A stretch of 42,889 nucleotides of DNA. Origin: Candidatus Kaiserbacteria bacterium (GTDB lineage: Bacteria; Patescibacteriota; Minisyncoccia; Phycocordibacterales; UBA2100). The notes beneath the pieces are model-generated. The model did no database searches. It saw only the letters and a program-made list of their open reading frames with translations, and had not been told where the DNA came from. Within the stretch, counting starts at the first letter, position 1. Every line of letters begins with the position of its first letter. Below, piece by piece: positions 29,904 through 38,087 of the stretch. The stretch covers positions 1 through 42,889 of the forward strand of contig JALWOZ010000029.1 in assembly GCA_027083345.1 (NCBI GenBank), given 5' to 3'. The position numbers and the translations under genes were made by a program.

Positions 29904-30269
29904 ATGAGCGCTAGTATAAAAGAAATAGTAGAGAAAATCAAGCATTTTTATACAACTGTACCTAATGAACTATTTATGGCCATAATACTAGTTTTAGTTG
30001 GATTTAGTGCATTTGGATTGGGTAGATTGTCTTTTTTAGAAGAGAGTAAGCAAACCGCCAAATTAACTTACAATACAGATATATCCATCACACCGAGTCA
30101 AGATATAGATGGGGCAGTAGTTGCTTCTTGGCGTGGTCATAAGTACCACTACCCATGGTGTTCTGGGGCTAATCGTATAAGTGCGACTAATAAGCGATGG
30201 TTTAGGAATATAAAAGAAGCAGAATCAGCAGGGTATACTCCTGCTAGTAATTGTAGGGGACTCAAATAG
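29904..30269 (+). CDS. Membrane-anchored protein with an Ada-type metal-binding domain
   Basis: 121 aa. One transmembrane helix (about 22-43), then a spacer, then a C-terminal domain (about 72-121) with YHYPWCSGANRI and a final SNC. This resembles the zinc-binding domain of Ada with its AGYTPASNC ending. No DNA alkyltransferase domain is attached. In Ada this domain is a methyl-accepting zinc site; here, placed outside the membrane, that role is uncertain. The function is unknown. Confidence 0.72.
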   Translation: MSASIKEIVEKIKHFYTTVPNELFMAIILVLVGFSAFGLGRLSFLEESKQTAKLTYNTDISITPSQDIDGAVVASWRGHKYHYPWCSGANRISATNKRWFRNIKEAESAGYTPASNCRGLK

Positions 30270-30292
30270 TTGGAGGTTTAGAATTTATAGTT

Positions 30293-30298
30293 TATAGT
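30293..30298 (+). promoter_or_regulatory. -10 box of the exonuclease gene (leaderless)
   Basis: TATAGT ends 7 nt before the ATG at 30306. Confidence 0.45.
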
Positions 30299-30305
30299 TA
30301 TATTA

Positions 30306-30914
30306 ATGTTAGTATTAGATGTAGAAGCTTCTGGGTTAGATTATAAAGAGAGCTCTATTGTAAGTCTGGGTGCTTTGGACTTAAACAACCCCACTAATCG
30401 ATTTTATGCAGAGTGTAAGGTGTGGGACGGTGCGCATATCTCTGACGAGGCTCTTGAAGTTAACGGTTTCAGTAAAGAGGAGGTATTGTATTCAAATAAG
30501 ATGTCTGAGGCAGAGCTAATACGCAATTTTATAGACTGGAGTAAGCAGATCGAGGATGATAGGACACTGGCAGGGCAGAATGTTTCTTTTGATAGAGATT
30601 ATGTGCAAGAGGCTTGTAAAAGGGCGGGAGCGGAGTATCCATTTGCGCATCGTACTATAGATACTCACTCACTTGCATGGATGCATTATATTAATCGTGG
30701 GCTTAGGCCACCAGTAGACCCAAAGCATAAACGTAGCTTACTTAATTTAGATGTTATACTCAATTATTGTGGTATACCAGATGAGCCTGAGCCTCATAAT
30801 GCACTCACTGGCGCATTGAGTCATGCTGAGGTTATTTATAGACTCTTGTATGGGGAAAAGTTGTTGCCGGAATTTGAATCATTTGATATCCCTTGGAATA
30901 AAGATAATGTTTAA
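30306..30914 (+). CDS. DEDDh-type 3'-5' exonuclease, last catalytic Asp apparently replaced
   Basis: 202 aa. The RNase T/DnaQ fold is indicated by LDVEASGLD (Asp5, Glu7), GQNVSFDRDYV in the middle, and PHNALTGALSHAEV near residue 160. In active DEDDh enzymes the His is followed five residues later by Asp (H-x4-D); here that position is Gly. It may be inactive, use a shifted acidic residue, or belong to a subfamily with this variant. It overlaps the next gene by 8 bp. Confidence 0.72.
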   Translation: MLVLDVEASGLDYKESSIVSLGALDLNNPTNRFYAECKVWDGAHISDEALEVNGFSKEEVLYSNKMSEAELIRNFIDWSKQIEDDRTLAGQNVSFDRDYVQEACKRAGAEYPFAHRTIDTHSLAWMHYINRGLRPPVDPKHKRSLLNLDVILNYCGIPDEPEPHNALTGALSHAEVIYRLLYGEKLLPEFESFDIPWNKDNV

Positions 30915-31563
30915 ACATAGAGACGCTACAAAATATGGTATAGATATAGCAAAGGGCAGGGTAGACTCTTTAGATAAAGAGGTTATTAAATTTGCTATAG
31001 GGTACAAAGGTAAGAAGGTAGCAGTAGACTTAGGGGCTGGAGAAAGTAGATTATCTGCTATTTTGTTATTACTAGGTTGGGATATTTGGATATATGATAT
31101 ACGTGATAATTCAAAATATTGTGCGACGTTAGAAAACTTAGTGGGAGAGGGGGGAGGTAGTGTGCATTGTGTACAAATAGACATAACAAATATTACACAA
31201 GCAGATTTACCTAATGATATAGTACTCGTTGTAAGCCAAAGAACTTTACATCATCTACAATACAATAAAACTAAAAAGTTATTAGAAAGTGTTAGAAATA
31301 ATATGATACGTGGAGGCAAATTATTTATTTCTATTTCTGGTGTAAATAGTAGATTTGTAGATGAATATCGTTGTATTAGCTCCCCTGTTGAAGATAGGTT
31401 TTGTGAGGTGGGGGAGGTGGGTAAAATGACTTATAGTATAGTAGGTAATGTGTGTTTATATAATCAAGGGGAGATTAGAGAGCTTGTGGAGGGTATAGGA
31501 TTTAACATAGAGAGCATAAATGAGTCTGACTTTGGCAATATAAGAATTATTGCAAATAAATAG
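30907..31563 (+). CDS. SAM-dependent methyltransferase-like protein
   Basis: 218 aa from ATG 30907, which overlaps the preceding stop by 8 bp; an upstream ATG would run 84 nt into the exonuclease gene. Motif I VAVDLGAGESRLSAILLLLG, then IYDIRD, LVVSQRTLHHL and GGKLFISISG fit a Rossmann methyltransferase. The substrate is unknown. The gene is AT-rich, and translational coupling with the exonuclease is likely. Confidence 0.72.
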   Translation: MFKHRDATKYGIDIAKGRVDSLDKEVIKFAIGYKGKKVAVDLGAGESRLSAILLLLGWDIWIYDIRDNSKYCATLENLVGEGGGSVHCVQIDITNITQADLPNDIVLVVSQRTLHHLQYNKTKKLLESVRNNMIRGGKLFISISGVNSRFVDEYRCISSPVEDRFCEVGEVGKMTYSIVGNVCLYNQGEIRELVEGIGFNIESINESDFGNIRIIANK

Positions 31564-31593
31564 AGGTATTGTTGTATAAAGGGTTCTATAGTC

Positions 31594-31628
31594 GTTAAAT
31601 GTATATTGTGCGACGTAATACATTTAAC
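31594..31628. repeat. Inverted repeat between convergent genes
   Basis: GTTAAATGTAT (31594-31604) and ATACATTTAAC (31618-31628), 11 perfect pairs with a 13-nt spacer. No T run follows on either strand, so it may be a weak terminator or a protein-binding site. Confidence 0.5.
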
Positions 31629-31669
31629 ACATATAAACACATTGGGTATTCTTTCTCTCCTCATTTTGT

Positions 31670-32929
31670 TTACTGTAGATAATCAATTGGATTCAAGTAT
31701 CCGCCATAGGCAGATATAGGTACCTTTACTGTCGGACCACTATGGCATTTGTATTGTTTAAATTTTACAGCACCTGATGCATACGTTGTTAAGTGTAGGT
31801 GTGGCCCAAAAGCATATCCGGTGTTACCAGAGTATCCTATTCTCTGACCTTTTACTACAGTTTGGCCTTTGGTGACTGATATGCTACTCAAATGAGCGTA
31901 TAAAGTTGATAATCCATTATTGTGTTTTATTAAGACCCATTTACCATATTGGCATTGAGCAGCTACTTTGTTATTAATATCTTGTACAGTACCATCTAAA
32001 ACAGAATTTACTCTGGTGCCTATTGAAGCTCTTAAATCTATTCCATTGTGTCCTCTACCATTGTATGCTCCGCTTCTAGCAAATTTAGTATTCCCAAAAT
32101 ATTGGGTTATGTGGTGACTGGGTACAGGCCAGCTAAATATCCCACTCCCCTTCTGTGGGATTTTGTTTTTATCTAAGATGTAGCTTAGCTTTGCTTCAAA
32201 AGCTGCCATTTGTGCTTCAAAATCTTTTTTTGCTTGACGTTTAGCTACTAATATTTTTTGGTATTCACTTTCCTTATTTTTAGTTTGTTTTAATAATGTA
32301 TTTTTTGCTTGTCTGTTTATATCTAGAGCTTTTTTATTACTAGCTAGCTCATCTTTTTCTGTATCGAGTGTCCTGATCTCTAGCTCTTTTGCATTTTTAG
32401 TTTTTAATAATTTAAGTTTAATGGAGTTAAGAGTATTAATTCTATCTCCTACTGTAGATTGGAATTGCCGTAAAGATTCTATAACTGTCCACGCATTTGC
32501 TAAATTGTTATTTTTTAGAAGTATTTCTATAAGAGATTCTTGATCACTTTCGTTCATAATTCTTAAGGATTGAGCTAAACCAGCCGTACCATTTTTTATT
32601 TTTTGTACATGGTTATCTACATCTTTAGATAAGGTCAGTATATTTTTTTTAGTTTTACTTATCTTGTCATTAGTTAGTTTAATCTTAGCTATAGTTTTTT
32701 TTCGTGATAAATCTAATGAATATATACTATTTTGTAGAGTTTGTTTTTTACCTTGTACCTTATTTAGCTCTTGTTCATATTTTTTTATCTCATTCTCTAT
32801 TTTTTGTATCTCCGCCCTATTGCCGTTTATTTTAGTGCGCAGTTCAGAGACATCTTCTGTTGCTAATACTATGTTAGTATTTATAAAATAAGTCAAAATG
32901 CATAATATACTCACAAAAAACATCTTCAT
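31670..32929 (-). CDS. Secreted coiled-coil M23 peptidase (EnvC/NlpD-like)
   Basis: 419 aa. Signal peptide (about 1-23, ending VLA-TED), two long coiled coils (about 25-115 and 155-245), then a C-terminal LytM/M23 domain with GRGHNGIDLR and PHLHL, the usual zinc-binding His/Asp sets. It is either a peptidoglycan endopeptidase or, as for EnvC, an amidase activator; the metal ligands look intact. The longer ORF starts 3 codons earlier, but that ATG overlaps the -10 TATAAT, so ATG 32929 is chosen. The upstream neighbour is gltX. Confidence 0.92.
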   Translation of the reverse strand: MKMFFVSILCILTYFINTNIVLATEDVSELRTKINGNRAEIQKIENEIKKYEQELNKVQGKKQTLQNSIYSLDLSRKKTIAKIKLTNDKISKTKKNILTLSKDVDNHVQKIKNGTAGLAQSLRIMNESDQESLIEILLKNNNLANAWTVIESLRQFQSTVGDRINTLNSIKLKLLKTKNAKELEIRTLDTEKDELASNKKALDINRQAKNTLLKQTKNKESEYQKILVAKRQAKKDFEAQMAAFEAKLSYILDKNKIPQKGSGIFSWPVPSHHITQYFGNTKFARSGAYNGRGHNGIDLRASIGTRVNSVLDGTVQDINNKVAAQCQYGKWVLIKHNNGLSTLYAHLSSISVTKGQTVVKGQRIGYSGNTGYAFGPHLHLTTYASGAVKFKQYKCHSGPTVKVPISAYGGYLNPIDYLQ

Positions 32930-32936
32930 GTTAAGC

Positions 32937-32945
32937 ATTATATCA
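32937..32945 (-). promoter_or_regulatory. Extended -10 of the M23 peptidase gene (leaderless)
   Basis: TGA followed by TATAAT on the minus strand ends 7 nt before ATG 32929. The first ATG of the longer ORF is part of this hexamer region, so the box decides the start. Confidence 0.65.
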
Positions 32946-32959
32946 CAATATTTATTTTG

Positions 32960-34351
32960 CTATAGTAAACTCTTAGCCAACTCTAGTCTTGCTATAGTCT
33001 CTTCTTTGCCTAGTATAAAAGCCACAGTAAATGGATCTGGGGAACGCTCTTCTCCTGTTAGAGAGTAACGCATTGGCCACAATACTTCTCCCCTACCTAT
33101 CGTCTCGGCATATTCCCAGATTGTATTCTTTATAGTAAAGGTGGCTTCTCTATTTGTTACTTGTTCCCATTTATTTTTTGGTATTGTTTTTAATAATGTA
33201 ATTAAATTATTAATATGCTTTTTTGTGGCTTCGTTGCTACTTTCTTTCCACGCTATCTTTTCTTTATTTAGTTGATTAGTATTTTTAAGCCAAGAGAGTT
33301 CCGTATTACAAACATTTTGTACATCCCCCCATTTACTAATTCTATCTTTTATAATAGTATGCAAAATAGTATGTCTTACGGCCTTATTGGTAGTATCTAA
33401 ATATATTTGTATTTGTTTAGTTAGATATTTTTGTACCTCTTGCTCATATACTGTATCAGGGAGTTGTAACAAGTAATGTCTATTTACAGAGTCTAGCTTT
33501 TCATAAGAGAACATTGCTGGGGATTTACTCACATTCTCAAGAGTAAAAGCTTTTTCAAGTTCTTCCATTGAGTAAAATTCTCTATCATTACCCTCACTCC
33601 AACCTAATAGAGCTAAATAGTTTATTATTGCACTGGGTAAATAACCAACTTTTTCAAATTCTTGATATGTTACGGCCCCGTGTCTTTTACCTAATTTCTT
33701 CTTATCCGAACCTATAATTAAAGGTAAGTGTGCATATTGAGGTATGCTACTACCAAGTGCCTCTATAAGCAATATTTGGCGGGGTGTGCTTGTTATATGA
33801 TCCTCTCCTCTTATTATGTGAGTTATCCCCATGTCTATGTCATCTACTACTACAGTGAGATGATAGAGTGGATTGTTAAACGAGCGTGCTATTATAAAAT
33901 CACCAAAATCTGTAGTGTCTATTGTTATGTTACCACGTACAGCATCTGTAAAAGTAATTTTTTTATTTGGATTTTTAAAGCGTATGACCCTATCTTCTGA
34001 GTTGTCTTTACTCTTCTCTCCTTCGTATGCCATGTTATTCTCGATAAGCTTTTGTATGGCCTGTATATATATGTTTGTACGCCCACTTTGGCGATATGGA
34101 CCATCTGTGAAGGTTATACCTAATGCATCAAGCGTATCAAGTGCAACTTGCTCATACTCTGCTTTACTGCGCTCTTTGTCAGTATCTTCAAAGCGCATTA
34201 TCATAGATGCTTCAGTACCTAATCTCTCTGCGTGTTTGGCAAATAGATAATTAAATAATATAGTGCGTATATTACCTATGTGTAAATTACCAGTAGGACT
34301 TGGGGGATATCGAACTGCTACTTTATTATTTGGATTTTGCATATTTTGCAT
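32960..34351 (-). CDS. gltX: Glutamyl-tRNA synthetase
   Basis: 463 aa. Class I enzyme; PPSPTGNLHIGNIRT carries HIGN at 24-27, and KKLGKRHGAVT is the KMSKS-type loop. It could be a non-discriminating form that also charges tRNA-Gln, as in most bacteria without GlnRS, but that cannot be decided here. ATG at codon 4 is an alternative start. Downstream of murG by 14 bp in the lysS-murG-gltX operon. Confidence 0.96.
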   Translation of the reverse strand: MQNMQNPNNKVAVRYPPSPTGNLHIGNIRTILFNYLFAKHAERLGTEASMIMRFEDTDKERSKAEYEQVALDTLDALGITFTDGPYRQSGRTNIYIQAIQKLIENNMAYEGEKSKDNSEDRVIRFKNPNKKITFTDAVRGNITIDTTDFGDFIIARSFNNPLYHLTVVVDDIDMGITHIIRGEDHITSTPRQILLIEALGSSIPQYAHLPLIIGSDKKKLGKRHGAVTYQEFEKVGYLPSAIINYLALLGWSEGNDREFYSMEELEKAFTLENVSKSPAMFSYEKLDSVNRHYLLQLPDTVYEQEVQKYLTKQIQIYLDTTNKAVRHTILHTIIKDRISKWGDVQNVCNTELSWLKNTNQLNKEKIAWKESSNEATKKHINNLITLLKTIPKNKWEQVTNREATFTIKNTIWEYAETIGRGEVLWPMRYSLTGEERSPDPFTVAFILGKEETIARLELAKSLL

Positions 34352-34365
34352 AATGGTAACTTTGA

Positions 34366-35502
34366 CTATTCGTGTTCTAATGCAGTTTTCAATATTATAT
34401 CTGCTATTTTTCTATCAGCGTTTGGTTTAGAGAATTTTTTGGCAGCTATACTCATATTTTCTTTTAGCTGTTTATCTTGCATAATTCTATCTATCTCGTT
34501 AATCAGTATAGAAGGTTCTAAGTTTTTTTGTTTAACTACGACAGAGGCTCCTGTGCTGGCATATGCAAATGCATTTTTAGTTTGGTCGTGTGATATATCT
34601 TCAGGGATAGGTATCACTATGCTGGGTAGTCCCCAACTGGCAACTTCAAATATAGTTCCCGAGCCCGCTCTCATTATAACCATATCAGATGCTCCAGAAC
34701 TCATGCGCATAGCCAATTGGTTTAAAAATCCAAAGGCTTTATACCTGTCTGAGTATTTGTGTTTATGTAGGATAACTTTTGCTATGCTGGTTACTTCATC
34801 TATATTTTTAGGTCCTGTTTGGTGAATTATTTGATATTTATTTAATAGAGTGGGTAGTGCGTCTAAGACTATATTATTTATAGATTGGGCACCTTGTGAT
34901 CCTCCAAGTATAAAGATTGTTGGTATGCTTTTGCTTAGTCCTAGATACTCATATGCACCATTTTGGGCAGGTTTAGCTATACTTTCTCGTATAGGGTTGC
35001 CAGTTAAAGCTATCTTATCTTTGGATGTTTTAGTAAAATATTTGGATGTTCCGGGATATGATATTGCTACCCACTTTGCAAATTTTGCACCAAGCAAGTT
35101 AGCTCTACCGGGCACAGCATCACTTTCATGTACTACTACAGGTATACGCAAAAATTTAGATGCAAGTAGAGTTGGCACACTAACATAACCTCCTTTACTA
35201 AATACAACATCCGGGTATAGGGTGAATAATTGCCACAAAGCCTTCAATGTGCCCGCTATTATTTTAAAAGGGTCTATAATGTTTTTTATAGAGAAATATT
35301 TACGTACCTTACCTGAAGGAGCTTTTATAAAAGTTATGTTGTTTTCTTCTAGGGCGTTTATGTCGTACTCTTCTGTACCTATATAATACAAATTGGGAGG
35401 TATTATTTTCTGCTCCTCTGCTATTTTATTAATTTCACTTGCCACAGCCATAAGAGGATAAAAATGTCCTCCTGTTCCACCTCCTGTTAGTACAATTTTC
35501 AT
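34366..35502 (-). CDS. murG: UDP-N-acetylglucosamine--lipid-linked MurNAc-pentapeptide GlcNAc transferase MurG
   Basis: 378 aa. Converts lipid I to lipid II on the cytoplasmic face of the membrane. The N-terminal GGTGGHFYPLMAVA loop, VVFSKGGYVSVPTLLAS, HESDAVPGRAN, the second-domain GGSQGAQSINN and the donor-binding MRAGSGTIFEVASWGLPSIVIPIP are typical. It starts 1 bp after the class I lysS stop, away from the other wall genes. The shared transcript couples wall synthesis with tRNA charging. Confidence 0.97.
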   Translation of the reverse strand: MKIVLTGGGTGGHFYPLMAVASEINKIAEEQKIIPPNLYYIGTEEYDINALEENNITFIKAPSGKVRKYFSIKNIIDPFKIIAGTLKALWQLFTLYPDVVFSKGGYVSVPTLLASKFLRIPVVVHESDAVPGRANLLGAKFAKWVAISYPGTSKYFTKTSKDKIALTGNPIRESIAKPAQNGAYEYLGLSKSIPTIFILGGSQGAQSINNIVLDALPTLLNKYQIIHQTGPKNIDEVTSIAKVILHKHKYSDRYKAFGFLNQLAMRMSSGASDMVIMRAGSGTIFEVASWGLPSIVIPIPEDISHDQTKNAFAYASTGASVVVKQKNLEPSILINEIDRIMQDKQLKENMSIAAKKFSKPNADRKIADIILKTALEHE

Positions 35503-35503
35503 A

Positions 35504-37090
35504 TTATTTTATATTTGTAGCTTGCTCTAATAAATCGATTATAGTCTCTCTATTTAGTACACTTAAGAACCAGCCGGCTTTAGGCCCGCTTTCTTTGTTT
35601 AAGAATATCTGATAAATTGCAGTAAAGAACTGTTTAGGATCAATAGATGTTGATTCTTTAATAATATGTAGTTGCTCATGTAAATCCTGGCCCTTTAGCT
35701 TTTTATTTCCTTTTACATAAGAAAGTAGTAGAGATAGCGCTTCTTTTTGAATATTTGACAAAGATTTTGCTGCTTCAGGCAATGTGCTCTGTAATTTAAA
35801 GACATATTTGTCAGGGGCGTATTGGGACAGCCATTTTTGTGCATATTCAATACGCTCGTTTAATTCAACTACTTCCTCTTTAGTAAGACTAGAGCCCTTT
35901 AAATTTTCAAACTCTTGTTGGATATTGATATGTGGCATTTGAGATAAATAGGCAACTATAGAGAATCTAGGTAGATATAACCGTTCTTTAGGCTCTTTAT
36001 TTTTATGTATCAATGCAAATAGTCTTACGGTATCACTATCAACACCGCTCCAGTAATCGTCTGCTATTTTGTCGTATTGGTCGAATAGTGTAGGAATTGT
36101 ATCTCCAGTTGGATCAAAATTTATTGTCTGTATAGGCTTTTTATTAAACATTAGGAGTCTAAATATCTTTGTAGGTATAGAGTCTGATATATCTTTAGAG
36201 GATGACCCTGTACCTTTAGAAGACGACATTTTACTGCCACCTATTAAAAAGAATTCATACGGTATGTCATATGGAGGTTGTACGTTAAATACCTCTTTGG
36301 CTATTGTGTTCGCAACTTCTCTTGAACCACCTCTAGTACAGTGGTCTTTGCCTGCACCTTCTATTGAGACTTTCATAGCTTTAAATTTAGCAGGCCATTC
36401 AACCTTCCATGGGAGTGAAGCATTACCTCCAAAAGGGCTAATTTCTCCAGTGTGTCCACATCCTTGTGCCCATTCTACTGCATCTGTTTGGCAAATATAA
36501 GTAACAGTCTCACCGTTAAATGAGGTAACTTTAGTTGTGCCAATTTTGCCACATGACTCACATACCACATTAAGAGGCAACCAGTCGTCAGGCTTAATAG
36601 AACCAGATACCTTCTTGTATATATTGCGTATTTTCTTAGCGTTTTCTAGTGCCAACCTTATCGCCTCGTCCATCTTACCTGATTTGTATATGTCACTTAG
36701 TCTATAAAATTCTACATCAAAATCCGCTTTATTAATAACGTCTATAAATTCTCGAGCATAGTACTCTGCAAAGTTCTTAGCTTTACCGTCAGGAGATGGT
36801 ACGTCAAGTAATCGCTTGCCCATATATTTTTTATATACATCAGCATCTAGGTAGGACGGCAGTCCGTCCATGGGGTCAAAGTCATTTATCTCATATAAGA
36901 ATTTATTATTGATACCGCGCTCATTAAGTACAAAAGATAAAAGTCCGTGAATTGCTACACCTCGCATTGAGCCTATGTGCACTCTACCACTTGCGGTCTT
37001 TTCATCTCGTATTATTAAATGGTCTCTATCTTTTATTTGTTTTGATAAACGTTTCTCTATGTCTTGTGCTATTTTATCTACCCATAACAT
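35504..37090 (-). CDS. lysS: Class I lysyl-tRNA synthetase (archaeal type)
   Basis: 528 aa. Charges tRNA-Lys with a class I catalytic domain, unlike the class II LysRS of most bacteria. HIGS lies at 38-41 (in GRVHIGSMRG), and KMSSSKG near 285-291. A zinc-binding-like CESCGKIGTTK with a later CGH is in the insertion, and a helical anticodon-binding region is C-terminal. The class I form is otherwise typical of archaea plus scattered bacteria, including many CPR. First gene of a tight operon with murG and gltX, with its own -10 box. Confidence 0.95.
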   Translation of the reverse strand: MLWVDKIAQDIEKRLSKQIKDRDHLIIRDEKTASGRVHIGSMRGVAIHGLLSFVLNERGINNKFLYEINDFDPMDGLPSYLDADVYKKYMGKRLLDVPSPDGKAKNFAEYYAREFIDVINKADFDVEFYRLSDIYKSGKMDEAIRLALENAKKIRNIYKKVSGSIKPDDWLPLNVVCESCGKIGTTKVTSFNGETVTYICQTDAVEWAQGCGHTGEISPFGGNASLPWKVEWPAKFKAMKVSIEGAGKDHCTRGGSREVANTIAKEVFNVQPPYDIPYEFFLIGGSKMSSSKGTGSSSKDISDSIPTKIFRLLMFNKKPIQTINFDPTGDTIPTLFDQYDKIADDYWSGVDSDTVRLFALIHKNKEPKERLYLPRFSIVAYLSQMPHINIQQEFENLKGSSLTKEEVVELNERIEYAQKWLSQYAPDKYVFKLQSTLPEAAKSLSNIQKEALSLLLSYVKGNKKLKGQDLHEQLHIIKESTSIDPKQFFTAIYQIFLNKESGPKAGWFLSVLNRETIIDLLEQATNIK

Positions 37091-37097
37091 ACAAACA

Positions 37098-37106
37098 ATT
37101 ATGCCA
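37098..37106 (-). promoter_or_regulatory. Extended -10 of the lysS operon (leaderless)
   Basis: TGG followed by CATAAT on the minus strand ends 7 nt before the lysS ATG. Confidence 0.55.
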
Positions 37107-37130
37107 TATATTTAAAGAAGTACAAAATAT

Positions 37131-37451
37131 TTAGTAAAATGTTCTTTGCATTATATTAAATTCTCCACCAATAATATTTAAAATACCCCATATAGAAACC
37201 ATTACAAATATTATTAGAGTTCCCCATATAAGAGTATCTTTTAACTTGGTTTTTGCCTCTCCACTATTTTTTGCATTACCAAATATACCCATACCAGTAT
37301 TATAGAAAAATATAACTATGGCTAACGATATTAATATAGGTATTATTGTATTAATAAGTCCTACCAATAAATCTACGAGATCCGACAGGCTTGATACAGC
37401 AAGAGTTGGTATAGGTAATAGTAATATTAATGTAGTAAGTATTTTATTCAT
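37131..37451 (-). CDS. Small TrbC/VirB2-like membrane protein (third of three)
   Basis: 106 aa. Hydrophobic N-terminal leader (about 1-18, ending TLAVSS), then two transmembrane helices (about 32-52 and 72-95) joined by a short basic loop (NAKNSGEAKTKLKD). This is the layout of type IV secretion pilins (TrbC/VirB2), which CPR genomes often carry. Last gene of the five-gene unit from 39974, 3 bp after the preceding gene. No secretion ATPase (VirB4, VirD4) is in the window. Confidence 0.6.
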   Translation of the reverse strand: MNKILTTLILLLPIPTLAVSSLSDLVDLLVGLINTIIPILISLAIVIFFYNTGMGIFGNAKNSGEAKTKLKDTLIWGTLIIFVMVSIWGILNIIGGEFNIMQRTFY

Positions 37452-37454
37452 GAT

Positions 37455-37784
37455 TTAGTGCATGATGCTATTAATTGTAGAATCTATAAGAGTAGTGAGA
37501 GCCCACGCCCCTAAAAACACTCCTATACCTATTATGACCCATTGTATATTAAAAGTAGCTGTTTTAATTTGTTCTCTTTTACCTCTGGCAAATAAGAATT
37601 TAAAGCCAGCATATACCAGTATTAAACCTATAAAAGGTATACCCATATACATAATAAGACCTAGAATACTTTTTATAAAACCAGGTATACTATTAATATT
37701 TTCATTTAGATTCCCTGCTAAAGGATTCTTTAATCCTGTAGAGTTTATATTGTCTACTGCGTATACAAAGATCTCTTTAAACAT
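37455..37784 (-). CDS. Small TrbC/VirB2-like membrane protein (second of three)
   Basis: 109 aa. Two transmembrane helices (about 42-66 and 82-102) separated by FLFARGKREQIKTATFN. It is clearly paralogous to the next upstream gene: both share NPLA near the N-terminus, an MY..IP..GL segment, an FxFARG loop and an LG ending of helix 2. It has no obvious cleavable signal. Probably a pilin-like or membrane-scaffold subunit; function unproven. Confidence 0.6.
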   Translation of the reverse strand: MFKEIFVYAVDNINSTGLKNPLAGNLNENINSIPGFIKSILGLIMYMGIPFIGLILVYAGFKFLFARGKREQIKTATFNIQWVIIGIGVFLGAWALTTLIDSTINSIMH

Positions 37785-37788
37785 ATTT

Positions 37789-38082
37789 TTATTTTGTTCT
37801 TATAATAGCACCTATTGTGTTAGAAACCACAGTTATTATCATATAAGAGCCTAGTATAAGTGCAATAGCGAGGGCTACATAAGTTAAGTTATAAATTGCT
37901 CTTCTTATTTTAATTTTATTTCCTCTTGCAAAGATAAACATTAAACCTGAGAGTATTAAAACTAATCCTAATATTGGGATTACAAAATACATAACGGCGC
38001 CTAGTAGTTTACCTAAAAACTCCATAGAGCTATTTACAGCTAGAGGATTTTCTACAGATGCTGCTTCTAAAAAAAAGTTCAT
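37789..38082 (-). CDS. Small TrbC/VirB2-like membrane protein (first of three)
   Basis: 97 aa. Begins MNFFLEAASVENPLAVNS, then helices at about 28-50 and 65-88 around MFIFARGNKIKIRRAIYN. A tandem duplicate of the gene downstream of it. It starts 5 bp after the solute-binding-protein gene, so all three small proteins should be made together with it. Confidence 0.6.
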   Translation of the reverse strand: MNFFLEAASVENPLAVNSSMEFLGKLLGAVMYFVIPILGLVLILSGLMFIFARGNKIKIRRAIYNLTYVALAIALILGSYMIITVVSNTIGAIIRTK

Positions 38083-38087
38083 AATAT

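Noticed and set aside
37131-38082. Complete type IV secretion system
   Set aside because: Only small pilin-like proteins are present; no VirB4, VirD4, VirB6 or other components in the window.
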